Assembly: GCA_015056415.1 (NCBI GenBank)
Contig: SVGJ01000001.1
Location: 1-64,000, forward strand
DNA length: 64,000 bases
Direction: 5' to 3'
Source: Clostridiales bacterium
Lineage (GTDB): Bacteria > Bacillota > Clostridia > Christensenellales > Aristaeellaceae
Position numbers and translations under genes: made by a program. Shown piece after piece: positions 51,125 to 59,312 of the stretch. Position 1 is the stretch's first letter. The number at the start of each line of letters is the position of its first letter. Below the pieces are notes generated by a model. That model saw only the letters and a program-made list of their open reading frames with translations. It searched no databases and was not told the origin of the DNA.

Positions 51125-52039
51125 ATGGAAAAGAAAGCTATCCGAGTCGCTTATGGCGAGGCTCTCGTCAAGCTGGGCGAGACCAATGATAAGGTTGTTG
51201 TGCTGGACGCCGACCTGGCTGCCGCTACCATGACCAACGGCTTCAAAGCCGCTTATCCTGACCGTTTCTACGATTGCGGCATCGCCGAGGCCAACATGGT
51301 CGATATGGCTGCCGGTATGTCCACCATGGATCTGGTGCCCTTCTGCTCCACCTTCGCGGTATTCGCGGGCCGTAACTACGACCAGATCCGCAACGGTGTG
51401 TGCTATCCCAAGTTCAATGTGAAGTTCGGCTTCTCTCACGCTGGCGTCACCCTGGGCGAGGACGGCGGTTCTCACCAGGCCATCGAGGACATCGCTCTGA
51501 TGCGTGTTCTGCCCAACATGACCGTGTTTGTTCCCAGCGATGCTAACGAGTGCTACAAGTGCGTTGAGGCCGCTGCCAAGATCAATGGCCCCGTATATAT
51601 CCGCACTGCTCGTCTGCCTTCTCCCGTGTATGACGAGCGTCCCTTCGAAGTGGGTAAGGGCAATGTGATCAAGGACGGCAAGGACGTTGTGATCTTCACC
51701 TGCGGCATTATGCTGGAGCACTGCCTGGAGGCTGTGGAGATCCTGGCTGCCAATGGCATTGACGCTGCGCTGGTCAATCATCACACCCTGAAGCCCTTCG
51801 ATGAGGAACTGACCCGTGAATATGCTGCCAAGTGCGGCAAGGTGTTCACTGTGGAAGAGCACTCCGTCATTGGCGGCCTGGGCGATGCTGTTGCTTCTGC
51901 CCTGTGCGGCATGGGCCTGGAGAAGTTCCAGAAGATCGGTATCAACGATGAGTTCGGCCAGAGCGGCAAGCCTGCCGACCTGCTGGTGGAATATGGCCTG
52001 ACCGGTCCCCAGATCGCTGAGAAGATCATGAAGGCTTAA
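51125..52039 (+). CDS. Transketolase, C-terminal subunit
   Basis: A 304-residue second half of transketolase: the pyrimidine-binding domain (VVLDADLAAAT, DCGIAEANMVDMAAGM, FGFSHAGVTLGEDGGSHQA in part) and the C-terminal transketolase domain (TVEEHSVIGGLGDAVASAL). It begins 3 bases after the N-terminal subunit gene. The split arrangement is common in anaerobic Firmicutes and archaea. A 12-bp terminator follows. Confidence 0.95.
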   Translation: MEKKAIRVAYGEALVKLGETNDKVVVLDADLAAATMTNGFKAAYPDRFYDCGIAEANMVDMAAGMSTMDLVPFCSTFAVFAGRNYDQIRNGVCYPKFNVKFGFSHAGVTLGEDGGSHQAIEDIALMRVLPNMTVFVPSDANECYKCVEAAAKINGPVYIRTARLPSPVYDERPFEVGKGNVIKDGKDVVIFTCGIMLEHCLEAVEILAANGIDAALVNHHTLKPFDEELTREYAAKCGKVFTVEEHSVIGGLGDAVASALCGMGLEKFQKIGINDEFGQSGKPADLLVEYGLTGPQIAEKIMKA

Positions 52040-52052
52040 TCAAACCATAATG

Positions 52053-52086
52053 AAGCGGCGCTCCTGAAAATGGAGCGCCGCTTTTA
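52053..52086. terminator. Strong terminator after transketolase
   Basis: AAGCGGCGCTCC (52053-52064) pairs with GGAGCGCCGCTT (52072-52083), followed by TTTAT; it also faces the convergent small membrane protein gene. Confidence 0.9.
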
Positions 52087-52097
52087 TGTTGCTCAAG

Positions 52098-52499
52098 TTA
52101 ATGTGCCGCTTTCCACCAGGAAAAGGCACAGAGACCAGCCTGGGGGAGCAGAAGATAGAAATAATTCACAAACAGAAGCATGGATACAACGTAGCCGATC
52201 GCTGCGATTGCTGTGAGCATCCTGTTGCCCGTGAACAACGCCAAGGCGGAGATACCAACGGTGACCCAAACAAGGATCAGGTGAACAAGGATCTTCGTCA
52301 GCCACCAGAAGGAGATCGTCGCGTAGAGCGCATAGGCCAGGCCAAGGATGGCCGCTACCATCAGCACAACAGCTGCGGGATCAAGCTGCTTCCACAGCGA
52401 TTTGACCGTGTTGTTTTCCTGGGGCTGATAAGGCAGGGTATTCATACGACCAGTATCTTGCGGGGAGTAACCGCGGACGGTCGTCGGTTCATTCTGCAT
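52098..52499 (-). CDS. Small membrane protein of unknown function
   Basis: A 133-residue protein I do not recognise. A polar N terminus of about 45 residues rich in Pro, Gln and Asn is followed by three hydrophobic segments (AAVVLMVAAILGLAYALYA, ILVHLILVWVTVGISALAL and IAAIGYVVSMLLFVNYFYLL). The ATG at 52499 lies 7 bases after GGAGG; the ATG at 52505 is too close to that site. It stands alone between terminators. Confidence 0.72.
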   Translation of the reverse strand: MQNEPTTVRGYSPQDTGRMNTLPYQPQENNTVKSLWKQLDPAAVVLMVAAILGLAYALYATISFWWLTKILVHLILVWVTVGISALALFTGNRMLTAIAAIGYVVSMLLFVNYFYLLLPQAGLCAFSWWKAAH

Positions 52500-52616
52500 A
52501 TTCATACCTCCTGCTGAATTTCTTGTACACCAAACAAACGAATCAAAGCACGATTTTCTTCACATATGTAAAGAAAAATGTAGAATTTAGTGTTTTGTGC
52601 TTATATCATAACACAA

Positions 52617-52650
52617 GCCCCGATGGATGGCAAGCCTTTCCATTCGGGGC
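52617..52650 (-). terminator. Terminator of the amino-acid ABC/DUF1653 operon
   Basis: GCCCCGATGGA (52617-52627) pairs with TCCATTCGGGGC (52639-52650, one bulge), followed on the minus strand by TTGTGTT. Confidence 0.72.
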
Positions 52651-52661
52651 GGAGGGTATGT

Positions 52662-52886
52662 TCATTCAGCTGATTCAAGAGTAAAGCGCTGCATCGTTTG
52701 TCCATCACGTTCCACAGTCTCAAGCCACATGGAAGCAGGTCGCACCCACGTGCCGCCCTCGCCATACAGGGCGCGGTAGACCACCATAGGCTCCAGGGTC
52801 TCCGAATGCCTGGCGATGCACAGCAGCTGATAACGGTTGCCCTTGAAATGCCGGTAAATGCCCGGTTTGATGTCTTCGATATTCAT
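52662..52886 (-). CDS. DUF1653 protein
   Basis: A 74-residue protein. IKPGIYRHFKGNRYQLLCIARHSETLEPMVVYRALYGEGGTWVRP (in part) is the DUF1653 signature. The family is often next to transporters or NUDIX enzymes and has no known role. It starts one base after the ABC ATPase stop (52888), so it is probably the last gene of that operon. The ribosome binding site is AAGGTG. Confidence 0.85.
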   Translation of the reverse strand: MNIEDIKPGIYRHFKGNRYQLLCIARHSETLEPMVVYRALYGEGGTWVRPASMWLETVERDGQTMQRFTLESAE

Positions 52887-52887
52887 G

Positions 52888-53631
52888 TTACAGCACCTTG
52901 CGCAGGAAATCCTGTGTACGCTGTTCCGTTGCATTCCCAAAGATATCGGCAGGCGTTCCTTCCTCGATGATACGACCTTCATCCATGAAGATGACACGAT
53001 CAGCCACTTCACGGGCAAAACCCATTTCGTGGGTAACGACCACCATGGTCATGCCGTCCTCGGCAAGCTGCTTCATAACGTCCAGCACTTCGCCAACCAT
53101 CTCAGGGTCGAGAGCAGAGGTGGGCTCGTCAAAGAGCATCACCTGGGGCTCCATGCACAGGGCGCGAACAATGGCGATACGCTGCTTCTGTCCACCGGAA
53201 AGCTGACTGGGGTAGGCATTGGCACGGTCGGCAAGGCCCACTCGCTTGAGCAGTGACATGGCCTTTTCCTCGGCCTCGGCTTTGCTTTTATTTAGAAGCT
53301 TCATGGGAGCGAGGGTCATGTTCTTCAGGATGGTCATGTGAGGGAAAAGATTGAAGTGCTGGAACACCATGCCCATCTTTTCGCGGTGCTTATTGATATT
53401 CACCCGAGGGTTGGTGATGTCCACGCCCTCGACCGTCACAGTACCGGCCGTGGGGATCTCCAGCAGGTTCAGGCAGCGCAGGAAGGTGGACTTGCCGGAG
53501 CCGGAAGGACCGATGACAACGACCACTTCACCGCGCTGGATATCTGTGGTAACACCGCGCAGAGCCTTCAGCTTGCCATCATCGAAATGCTTTTCCAGTC
53601 CTTGAACGGAAATAATGGTATCAGTGGTCAC
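52888..53631 (-). CDS. Polar amino-acid ABC transporter ATPase
   Basis: A 247-residue GlnQ/ArtP-type ATPase: Walker [11 protein letters not shown]-loop [13 protein letters not shown], signature [16 protein letters not shown], Walker [21 protein letters not shown] and switch VTHEMGFA. The start is a GTG at 53631, with AAAGGAGG 10 bases upstream, inside the end of the permease gene (11-base overlap). The substrate is set by the binding protein; an ARG-box-like site near the promoter hints at arginine or a related amino acid. Confidence 0.92.
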   Translation of the reverse strand: MTTDTIISVQGLEKHFDDGKLKALRGVTTDIQRGEVVVVIGPSGSGKSTFLRCLNLLEIPTAGTVTVEGVDITNPRVNINKHREKMGMVFQHFNLFPHMTILKNMTLAPMKLLNKSKAEAEEKAMSLLKRVGLADRANAYPSQLSGGQKQRIAIVRALCMEPQVMLFDEPTSALDPEMVGEVLDVMKQLAEDGMTMVVVTHEMGFAREVADRVIFMDEGRIIEEGTPADIFGNATEQRTQDFLRKVL

Positions 53632-54436
53632 TGTTACGCAGCCTCCTTTCCAGCTTGCCAATGAGCCAGGTCAGCGTCAGCACAACGGCAAGGTAAAGCA
53701 TACCGGAAACGATATAGGGGGTGAATGCCGAGAGCGTACGGGAACGGATATAGTCGCCAGCCTTGGTCAGTTCGGTCAACGCGATGTAGGAGAGGATGGA
53801 GGTCTCCTTGATCAGGGAAATGAACTCGTTGCACATTGCGGGCAGAGCGGACTTGGCAGCCTGGGGCAGGATGATGTACAGCATGGTTTGCACACTGCTC
53901 AGGCCCAGAGAGCGGCCAGCCTCTGTCTGTCCCTTTTCCACGGACATGATGCCGCCGCGGACGATTTCGGCCACATAGGCAGCGCTGTTCAGGCCACAGG
54001 CGATGACACCGACGATAACTTTATCGATGTTAAGGGATCCGAAGATGCCGTAGTTGATGATCAAAACCTGAAGTACCAGCGGTGTGCCACGGATCAGGTT
54101 GATATAGAAACCGGCAAACTTGGACAATGCCTTAGCAATGATTGCCCACACATTGGGCCAGAAACCTTTACCTTTGGCGCTGTAGTTCTGCACCTGGGGC
54201 AGGCGGAGAAGTGCAAGAAGCGTGCCCAGAACAACGCCTACAAGGATGGCGCAGAGGGACACCTTGAGTGTTACTCCAAGACCATTGAGATACTGGAGCC
54301 AGCGATCGTCCTTGATGACGTTCAGATAGATTTCTTTATACAGGTATTGCCCGAAATTGAGCGTATTGGCTTGTACGGCAGGCTCAATGTCCAGCCACCA
54401 CCGCTCAAAGATGGAGATTGCAGCTTCGGCGTTCAA
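53621..54436 (-). CDS. Polar amino-acid ABC transporter permease
   Basis: A 271-residue HisM/GlnP-type permease. A cytoplasmic N-terminal extension of about 45 residues precedes five membrane segments. The EAA loop [22 protein letters not shown] (in part) contacts the ATPase, and [13 protein letters not shown] is the family signature. The TTG at 54436 follows GGAGGG by 7 bases; the GTG at 54451 lacks a site. A hairpin (54474-54500) separates it from the binding protein gene and may lower its expression. Confidence 0.9.
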   Translation of the reverse strand: MNAEAAISIFERWWLDIEPAVQANTLNFGQYLYKEIYLNVIKDDRWLQYLNGLGVTLKVSLCAILVGVVLGTLLALLRLPQVQNYSAKGKGFWPNVWAIIAKALSKFAGFYINLIRGTPLVLQVLIINYGIFGSLNIDKVIVGVIACGLNSAAYVAEIVRGGIMSVEKGQTEAGRSLGLSSVQTMLYIILPQAAKSALPAMCNEFISLIKETSILSYIALTELTKAGDYIRSRTLSAFTPYIVSGMLYLAVVLTLTWLIGKLERRLRNSDH

Positions 54437-54473
54437 AGGGATTCCCTCCACACGATATGTTAAGAGTACAAAG

Positions 54474-54500
54474 GCCGTAGAGAGGGGAGCTCTCTACGGC
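54474..54500 (-). terminator. Intercistronic hairpin, probable partial terminator
   Basis: A 10-bp stem (54474-54483 with 54491-54500), with only CTTTG after it on the minus strand. It lies between the binding protein and permease genes, where such hairpins often give excess binding protein. Confidence 0.6.
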
Positions 54501-54522
54501 AGAAATAGTTATCAGCCAATGC

Positions 54523-55311
54523 TTACTCGGCAGCCTCTTCCTCGCCGCTGAAGTACTTCTGAGCCAGCTCGTCGAAGAAGCCTTCCTGCTGCAGCTCGGC
54601 CAGGGCAGCGTTGATCTTGTCCAGCAGCTCAGTATTGTTCTTGTTGACTTCGATGCCATACCAGTCAGCCTGCAGGCCCATATCAACCATGACCAGGGAA
54701 TCGTCCTTCAGGGAAGCCATGATGGCCTGGCCAACGGGCTTGTCGATGATGACAGCGTCGACCTTGTTGCCCTGCAGGTCCATGATGGCGTTCAGGAAGG
54801 TCTTGTACTGAGCAACATTCTCGGTGCCGGTGATCTCTTCAGCGGCGAAGTCGCTGGTGGTGCCCAGCTGCACGCCAATCTTCTTGCCCTTCAGCTGATC
54901 GGCAGTCTCGTAGCCGCTGTCAGCCTTCACGATCACGACCAGACCGGCGTTGATGTAACCCTCGGAGAAGTTGACGCTCAGTTTACGCTCGTCGGTGATG
55001 GAGATACCGGACAGGCCGACGGTATTCTCGTTGGCAGCAACGGCGCTGGTCACGGCGTCAAAGTCCATGGCTTCGATCTGGTATTCGAAACCGGCCTTCT
55101 TGGCGATGGCGTCGAACATATCAATATCGTAGCCCACGGTCTGCTCACCCTCGACATACTCGAAGGGGGGATACTCGGGGTTGGTAGCGACGATCACAAC
55201 GGCATCCTGCGCCGCGGGCTCGCCCTTCTTGTTGTTCATCACAATGGCAACAACAGCGATCACTGCAACGAGCAGAACAGCAATGATGGCGACAAGCTTC
55301 TTATTCTTCAT
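54523..55311 (-). CDS. Polar amino-acid ABC transporter binding protein
   Basis: A 262-residue family 3 extracellular solute-binding protein. The N-terminal segment (VAIIAVLLVAVIAVVAIVM) has no lipobox Cys, so it is a membrane anchor or a cleaved signal. The ligand pocket motifs ATNPEYPPFEYVEGEQTVGYDIDMF (in part), SGISITDERKLSVNFSEGY and GVQLGTTSDFAAEE are present; the Arg that binds the ligand alpha-carboxylate is in TDERK. First gene of the operon, with a perfect promoter. Confidence 0.92.
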   Translation of the reverse strand: MKNKKLVAIIAVLLVAVIAVVAIVMNNKKGEPAAQDAVVIVATNPEYPPFEYVEGEQTVGYDIDMFDAIAKKAGFEYQIEAMDFDAVTSAVAANENTVGLSGISITDERKLSVNFSEGYINAGLVVIVKADSGYETADQLKGKKIGVQLGTTSDFAAEEITGTENVAQYKTFLNAIMDLQGNKVDAVIIDKPVGQAIMASLKDDSLVMVDMGLQADWYGIEVNKNNTELLDKINAALAELQQEGFFDELAQKYFSGEEEAAE

Positions 55312-55353
55312 GGTTAGTTCTCCTTTGTTATTTCATATTCGGAACCGATTGTG

Positions 55354-55382
55354 ATTATACTCCTGCAGGATATAAATGTCAA
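55354..55382 (-). promoter_or_regulatory. Consensus promoter of the amino-acid ABC operon
   Basis: TTGACA (55377-55382), 17 bases, TATAAT (55354-55359) on the minus strand: a perfect match. The spacer contains the palindrome TCCTGCAGGA (55361-55370). Confidence 0.92.
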
Positions 55383-55401
55383 GAGAAATTGCGCACATTT
55401 T

Positions 55402-55415
55402 TGCATAAAAATTCA
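55402..55415. promoter_or_regulatory. ARG-box-like operator near the amino-acid ABC promoter
   Basis: TGCATAAAAATTCA matches the ArgR/AhrC box TGAATWWWWATTCA at 13 of 14 positions. It lies 20 bases upstream of the ABC promoter -35. A second, wider repeat (TGAAT 55423-55427 and ATTCA 55436-55440) lies next to it. ArgR itself is not in this window. Confidence 0.5.
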
Positions 55416-55491
55416 ATGCTGGTGAATATGGCGCGATTCAGACCGAATGTGATAAGTAACTGAATTTTGTGTGTATTTGGTTGAAAATGCT

Positions 55492-55520
55492 TTGACAAAT
55501 ACAACGATATGCGATAGCAT
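55492..55520 (+). promoter_or_regulatory. Promoter of the lipid kinase gene
   Basis: TTGACA (55492-55497), 17 bases, TAGCAT (55515-55520), divergent from the amino-acid ABC promoter. Confidence 0.75.
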
Positions 55521-55554
55521 AATATATGAATGAACACAAGAAAGCTGGTGTGTG

Positions 55555-56421
55555 ATGTACACCTTCATCGTGAATCCCGCAGCAGGAAATGGATATGCAT
55601 TGAAAACGGAGAAGCGTATCCGCGATGCGTTGCGCGGGATGGATATTGAATATGAGATTCTGCATACAGCCTGCCCGGAGGACGCGACTCATCTGGCCGC
55701 CGAAGCTGCCGCGAAGCATGACTGCACTTGCGTGATCGCCGTGGGCGGCGATGGCACGGCATATGAAGTAGCCTGTGGCCTTATGAATACCGGAGTGCCG
55801 CTGGGTATCATTCCGGCAGGCACAGGGAACGACTTTATCAAAACGGTGAATATCCCCAAGAAACCCATGCAAGCGCTGAAGAAGATCCTTCATGGAACGC
55901 CGCGCCCGGTGGATGTTGGACGGCTGAATCAGCGAATGTTCCTGAATGTATGCGGCACAGGCTTTGACGTGCAGACGCTGGAATATACTCTGGCGGCCAA
56001 GAAGTATGTCCGGGGCATTCTACCATACCTGATCGGGCTGATCCGGGCGATCTTCTCCTACAAGCCGGTTCATGTCAGTTTTACGGTTGACGAGGAAACC
56101 CAGGAGCGCGATGTTCTGCTGTGCTCTGTTGCCAATGGGCAATTCTTTGGCGGCGGCATTCCCGTGTGCCCTGACGCGAAACCCGACGACGGTTTGTTGG
56201 ACATGATTATCGTAGAGACGAAGCCCCGGTGGAAGATACCTTTCTATTTGCCCGGGCTGATGATGGGCAGGATCGATCGGTTCAAGATCACCACTCACAA
56301 AAGATGCAGGGAAATGACGGTCATTTCCAAGGGAATGAAGCTGAACGTGGACGGCGAGATACTGACGATGGATGAAGCGCGGTTTGAGATCATGCCCGGC
56401 AAGCTGATGCTGTATTGGTAA
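55555..56421 (+). CDS. Diacylglycerol/lipid kinase (DagK/YegS family)
   Basis: A 288-residue DAGK-type lipid kinase. IVNPAAGNGYA, VIAVGGDGTAYEVACGL and IIPAGTGNDFIKT form the ATP-binding domain; the C-terminal beta domain has SVANGQFFGGGIPVCPDAKPDDGLL (in part). In Gram-positives DagK recycles diacylglycerol from lipoteichoic acid synthesis into phosphatidic acid. The ATG at 55555 is preferred over GTG at 55552; the ribosome binding site is weak (GCTGGTG). Confidence 0.88.
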   Translation: MYTFIVNPAAGNGYALKTEKRIRDALRGMDIEYEILHTACPEDATHLAAEAAAKHDCTCVIAVGGDGTAYEVACGLMNTGVPLGIIPAGTGNDFIKTVNIPKKPMQALKKILHGTPRPVDVGRLNQRMFLNVCGTGFDVQTLEYTLAAKKYVRGILPYLIGLIRAIFSYKPVHVSFTVDEETQERDVLLCSVANGQFFGGGIPVCPDAKPDDGLLDMIIVETKPRWKIPFYLPGLMMGRIDRFKITTHKRCREMTVISKGMKLNVDGEILTMDEARFEIMPGKLMLYW

Positions 56422-56497
56422 ATTCTTCTCACAGAAGGAGAATACTTGCACAAAAGCGAAATAAAATAAGATCATGGATGAAAAGGAGTGTTTGAGC

Positions 56498-57202
56498 ATG
56501 GCTGAAATCGGAAAGAGCCTGAAAGGCATCTGGCTGAAGAGCATGGAAGCGATCAGCAATACAGCGTCCAGCATTGCAAGCAACACCAAGTTCAAGGTGG
56601 ATGAAATGAATATCGTTAACCGTCGGCGCGAGATCCTCTCTGATTTTGGCGCCCGGTGCTATGAACTCTGGCAGAAGGGAGAAACCTTCCCTGAGCCGGT
56701 GGATGCTCTGCTAAGGGAGCTGAGCGATCTTGATGAGGCGCTGAATAATATCCGCATGGAAAAGAACGCGGGTGTGAAGAACGAAGACGCCGCCAAGTGC
56801 GCCCCTGCTGTGCGAGAAGATGATTCCATTGCGGCAGAGGATACGGAAGCCGGGGAAGGTCCGACCTCCGCAGAGGATATGGCCGATGGCGCGAAAAACA
56901 GCGTGAGTGAAAAAATCGACAATGCCATGGATGCTGTTGGCGCCACCTTCAAAAAAATTGGCTCCAAACTGGGCGATGGGATCGAGGCTCTGACCAAGGC
57001 AATGAAACCCAGGATGGAGGAAAAAGCGGAAAACGTTGCTGATAATAATTCCGCAGAAGAACCCGCTCCTGTCATCGTAGTGGAAGAACCTGTTGTTGTG
57101 GAAGAGGAAAAGCCTGTATCCTTCGAGTTTGATATGCCTGCTCAGCCGACTGCTCCCGTGATCTCTGTTGAAGAGGACTCCGGGGATCCCACAATTGAAT
57201 GA
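56498..57202 (+). CDS. Acidic helical protein of unknown function
   Basis: A 234-residue protein I do not recognise. Residues 1-85 are helical, with amphipathic heptads (NTASSIASNTKFKVDEMNIV, REILSDFGARCYELWQKG). A long acidic, probably disordered region follows (about 85-135), then a second helix (SEKIDNAMDAVGATFKKIGSKLGDG, in part) and an acidic Val/Pro/Glu tail. It has no signal peptide or membrane span. The ATG at 56498 has AAAAGGAG about 9 bases upstream. A YtxH-like or phasin-like association with membranes is conceivable but not shown. Confidence 0.75.
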   Translation: MAEIGKSLKGIWLKSMEAISNTASSIASNTKFKVDEMNIVNRRREILSDFGARCYELWQKGETFPEPVDALLRELSDLDEALNNIRMEKNAGVKNEDAAKCAPAVREDDSIAAEDTEAGEGPTSAEDMADGAKNSVSEKIDNAMDAVGATFKKIGSKLGDGIEALTKAMKPRMEEKAENVADNNSAEEPAPVIVVEEPVVVEEEKPVSFEFDMPAQPTAPVISVEEDSGDPTIE

Positions 57203-57203
57203 G

Positions 57204-57237
57204 AAAACCCCCGCTCTATTCGCAGAGCGGGGGTTTT
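57204..57237. terminator. Bidirectional terminator, 14-bp stem
   Basis: AAAACCCCCGCTCT (57204-57217) pairs with AGAGCGGGGGTTTT (57224-57237), between convergent genes. Confidence 0.93.
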
Positions 57238-57248
57238 GAATAACAGCC

Positions 57249-57893
57249 TCAGATACGATGCAGCAGGTTGAAATCCCGCGGAAGGGAGGCGTCCACCCAG
57301 AAGGCGGCATAGGCCGTGCTTTCGCCAACGATAAGCCCTGCGGCGTTCTTGACAGCATAGGTGACCTCGCTGCCGGGAAGAACCTCGATCACATGATCCC
57401 GAACCTTTTCTGAAGCGCTTTCGCTATAGCTGTCGATAGCGAGTACTTGCCTGACACCGTCCTTTTCTCTGGCCGCAACCAGGCTGACGATATGCCCTAC
57501 GCGCAGATTGCACATAGCGACCCCATCGCCATTGAGCAAAAACTGATACAGTATGTCAAGATCATTACGCAGGCCATCCTCCTCGTAGCGCAGGCCGAGC
57601 AGTGTATTCATGCCCGTGGACATCAGCGCATGAAGGAGTCCGGGGCGGTCGGTACCGTCATCACCGCGTCCACCGTTGGCACAGGAGAAATCGGCCCATT
57701 TCTCGGGGGTCTGAACATGTCCTGTCAGCCACTGCGCGCAATGGCACAGCGAGAAAATCCCGCAACCGGCAGAGGAAAGATTTTCGGTATTATGGTAAGC
57801 ATAAGGATGCGTCCAATCGCGATTACGCTGGTTGAAAAACGTAATCTTGCGGCCATTGACCAGGATCTCCTTGCTGATACCGGTGATGCTCAT
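57249..57893 (-). CDS. C39-like cysteine peptidase family protein
   Basis: A 214-residue protein with a papain-like/C39-like triad: Cys in AGCGIFSLCHCAQWLTG (near residue 44), His in RVGHIVSLVAA (about residue 132), and Asp in VLAIDSYSES. It lacks a signal peptide and any transporter domain, so it is an intracellular stand-alone peptidase or an inactive homologue. The ATG at 57893 has AAAGGAG 8 bases upstream; GTG at 57902 is too close to it. No obvious substrate gene is near. Confidence 0.72.
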   Translation of the reverse strand: MSITGISKEILVNGRKITFFNQRNRDWTHPYAYHNTENLSSAGCGIFSLCHCAQWLTGHVQTPEKWADFSCANGGRGDDGTDRPGLLHALMSTGMNTLLGLRYEEDGLRNDLDILYQFLLNGDGVAMCNLRVGHIVSLVAAREKDGVRQVLAIDSYSESASEKVRDHVIEVLPGSEVTYAVKNAAGLIVGESTAYAAFWVDASLPRDFNLLHRI

Positions 57894-57976
57894 AGCTGTC
57901 ACTCCTTTGTGTCACGAAGCGAAACGCTCCGAATATGATGAATACGAATTCTCATTGAAGGGAAGGGGAAATAAAA

Positions 57977-58300
57977 ATGAAAGACCACGTCTCTGCATCG
58001 CCCTTCGCGGCACTTACGCCCCGGGAACAACTGGAGCGTTGGATCTGCTGGCAAAACCAGCATCCACGGGAAAACATAAATACTTCAAAAGCGACCATGG
58101 ATAAACCCGACCTGACGTCTTTTGAAGCCTCGCAAAAACCGACTGAAAGTCGCGAACGGATGCCGGTATTTCACAGCCAGTATGATGCTGTGGTGCGGCG
58201 GATCAAGAAAGCATCACAAGGCGCGGTGTTATTTCAACGCTGCGATTGCGCGGCGAGCACCACACACCCGTCATCAGGCAGGGAAAACGCGGAGAAATAA
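57977..58300 (+). CDS. Small hypothetical protein overlapping a convergent gene
   Basis: A 107-residue frame with GGAAGGGGAA before its ATG and divergent from the C39-like gene. The central MPVFHSQYDAVVRRIKKAS looks like a helix. The last 22 codons lie antisense to the end of the kinase gene (58234). I do not recognise it. It may be real because of the ribosome binding site and the lack of another gene in 57903-58233, but codon use is poor and no promoter is clear. Confidence 0.35.
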   Translation: MKDHVSASPFAALTPREQLERWICWQNQHPRENINTSKATMDKPDLTSFEASQKPTESRERMPVFHSQYDAVVRRIKKASQGAVLFQRCDCAASTTHPSSGRENAEK

Positions 58301-59262
58301 GCCTGTTCCAGGGGAATCCATCGGGAAACGAACATCTGCAGCAGCTTCTCGCCGTTGCGCTGGAGGATACGTTGCTTCTGCTCCTCGGGATCGATCCGCA
58401 AAAAAAGCTTCAGGTCGGCGTGACCGGCAATGGCCGGCATAAGCGAATAGCTTCCCTCGATGATGGTGTATTGACATGCGGGGATGCGAATCTCGTCGCC
58501 AAAGTCATTGGCATGGCAATCGTATGGGCGGTAGCTTGCTGAACCCTGCTGAAGCCAGGGCGTAAGAAACTCGCCGACAAGGCGTTCCCAATCCGCGTTG
58601 CCGCCGGGCTGGGCAAGGCGTTCAGGGGTTTTCTGCGGATGCGGGAGAAAAAAGTCATCCATCGAAACGACGGCACCGGCAAGAATACGTTTCAGCAGGC
58701 CCGCTAACGTAGTTTTTCCGCTGCCGCAGGGGCCATCGATGCAGATCAAAACGCGATCCTGGTGCCTCAACCTGACAATCCGCTGCAACGCGGGGAGCAG
58801 ATAGTCAAATTTTCTGCTGATAACACGATAGGCCGGCGCATAAGCGGCGTGATAAGTCTGCGTATGACTGGGGAGCCATGCAGGGTCATCCATAAGGCGT
58901 TGCGCGGCTTGGTCGATGGAGGCATCCCCCAGAGAAGAGAGTGCTTTCATAACATCAGCTCTTGCAGGCTGCTGGGTTTCAGCCGAAAGCTTCATTAAGC
59001 GGGCGATCCAAAGAGGCTCAAGACCATCGGCCTTAGCCCGGCGAAGATTCAGCCGAACGTAGTCAGGTCCGAGAGGCTCCGTCAGGGATTCGGCAGGCGA
59101 GGGCGTAAGCGTCGCCTGTTCGACAGCGATGCGCTGCGCAACGGCGTCTTCGTCGCCCAGCAGGTGTCCACAGCCCAGCATAGCCTGAAAATACAGCTTG
59201 ACCACATCCTGCGGCTCCATGGCAGGGTAGTGCCGGCGATGCCAGCGATACATTTCTTCCAA
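58234..59262 (-). CDS. Uridine kinase-like P-loop protein with N-terminal helical domain
   Basis: A 342-residue protein. The C-terminal half (from about 165) is a uridine kinase-like NTPase: ICIDGPCGSGKTTLAGLLKRIL (P loop, in part), VVSMDDFFLP, YTIIEGSYSLMP, and a LID with RIDPEEQKQRILQRNG. The first 160 residues are helical and unlike uridine kinase (RWHRRHYPAMEPQDVVKLYFQAMLGCGHLL in part). The TTG start has GGAGG 8 bases upstream. It lies after the argD terminator and may be expressed by readthrough. The substrate is uncertain. Confidence 0.78.
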   Translation of the reverse strand: MEEMYRWHRRHYPAMEPQDVVKLYFQAMLGCGHLLGDEDAVAQRIAVEQATLTPSPAESLTEPLGPDYVRLNLRRAKADGLEPLWIARLMKLSAETQQPARADVMKALSSLGDASIDQAAQRLMDDPAWLPSHTQTYHAAYAPAYRVISRKFDYLLPALQRIVRLRHQDRVLICIDGPCGSGKTTLAGLLKRILAGAVVSMDDFFLPHPQKTPERLAQPGGNADWERLVGEFLTPWLQQGSASYRPYDCHANDFGDEIRIPACQYTIIEGSYSLMPAIAGHADLKLFLRIDPEEQKQRILQRNGEKLLQMFVSRWIPLEQAYFSAFSLPDDGCVVLAAQSQR

Positions 59263-59279
59263 CGATGCTTCCTCCGAAA

Positions 59280-59304
59280 AATGCGCGCTGGCAAAGCGCG
59301 CATT
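59280..59304 (-). terminator. Terminator of argCJBD
   Basis: AATGCGCGCT (59280-59289) pairs with AGCGCGCATT (59295-59304), followed on the minus strand by TTTC and then directly by the CGGAGG site of the kinase gene. Confidence 0.75.
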
Positions 59305-59312
59305 GTCATGGT

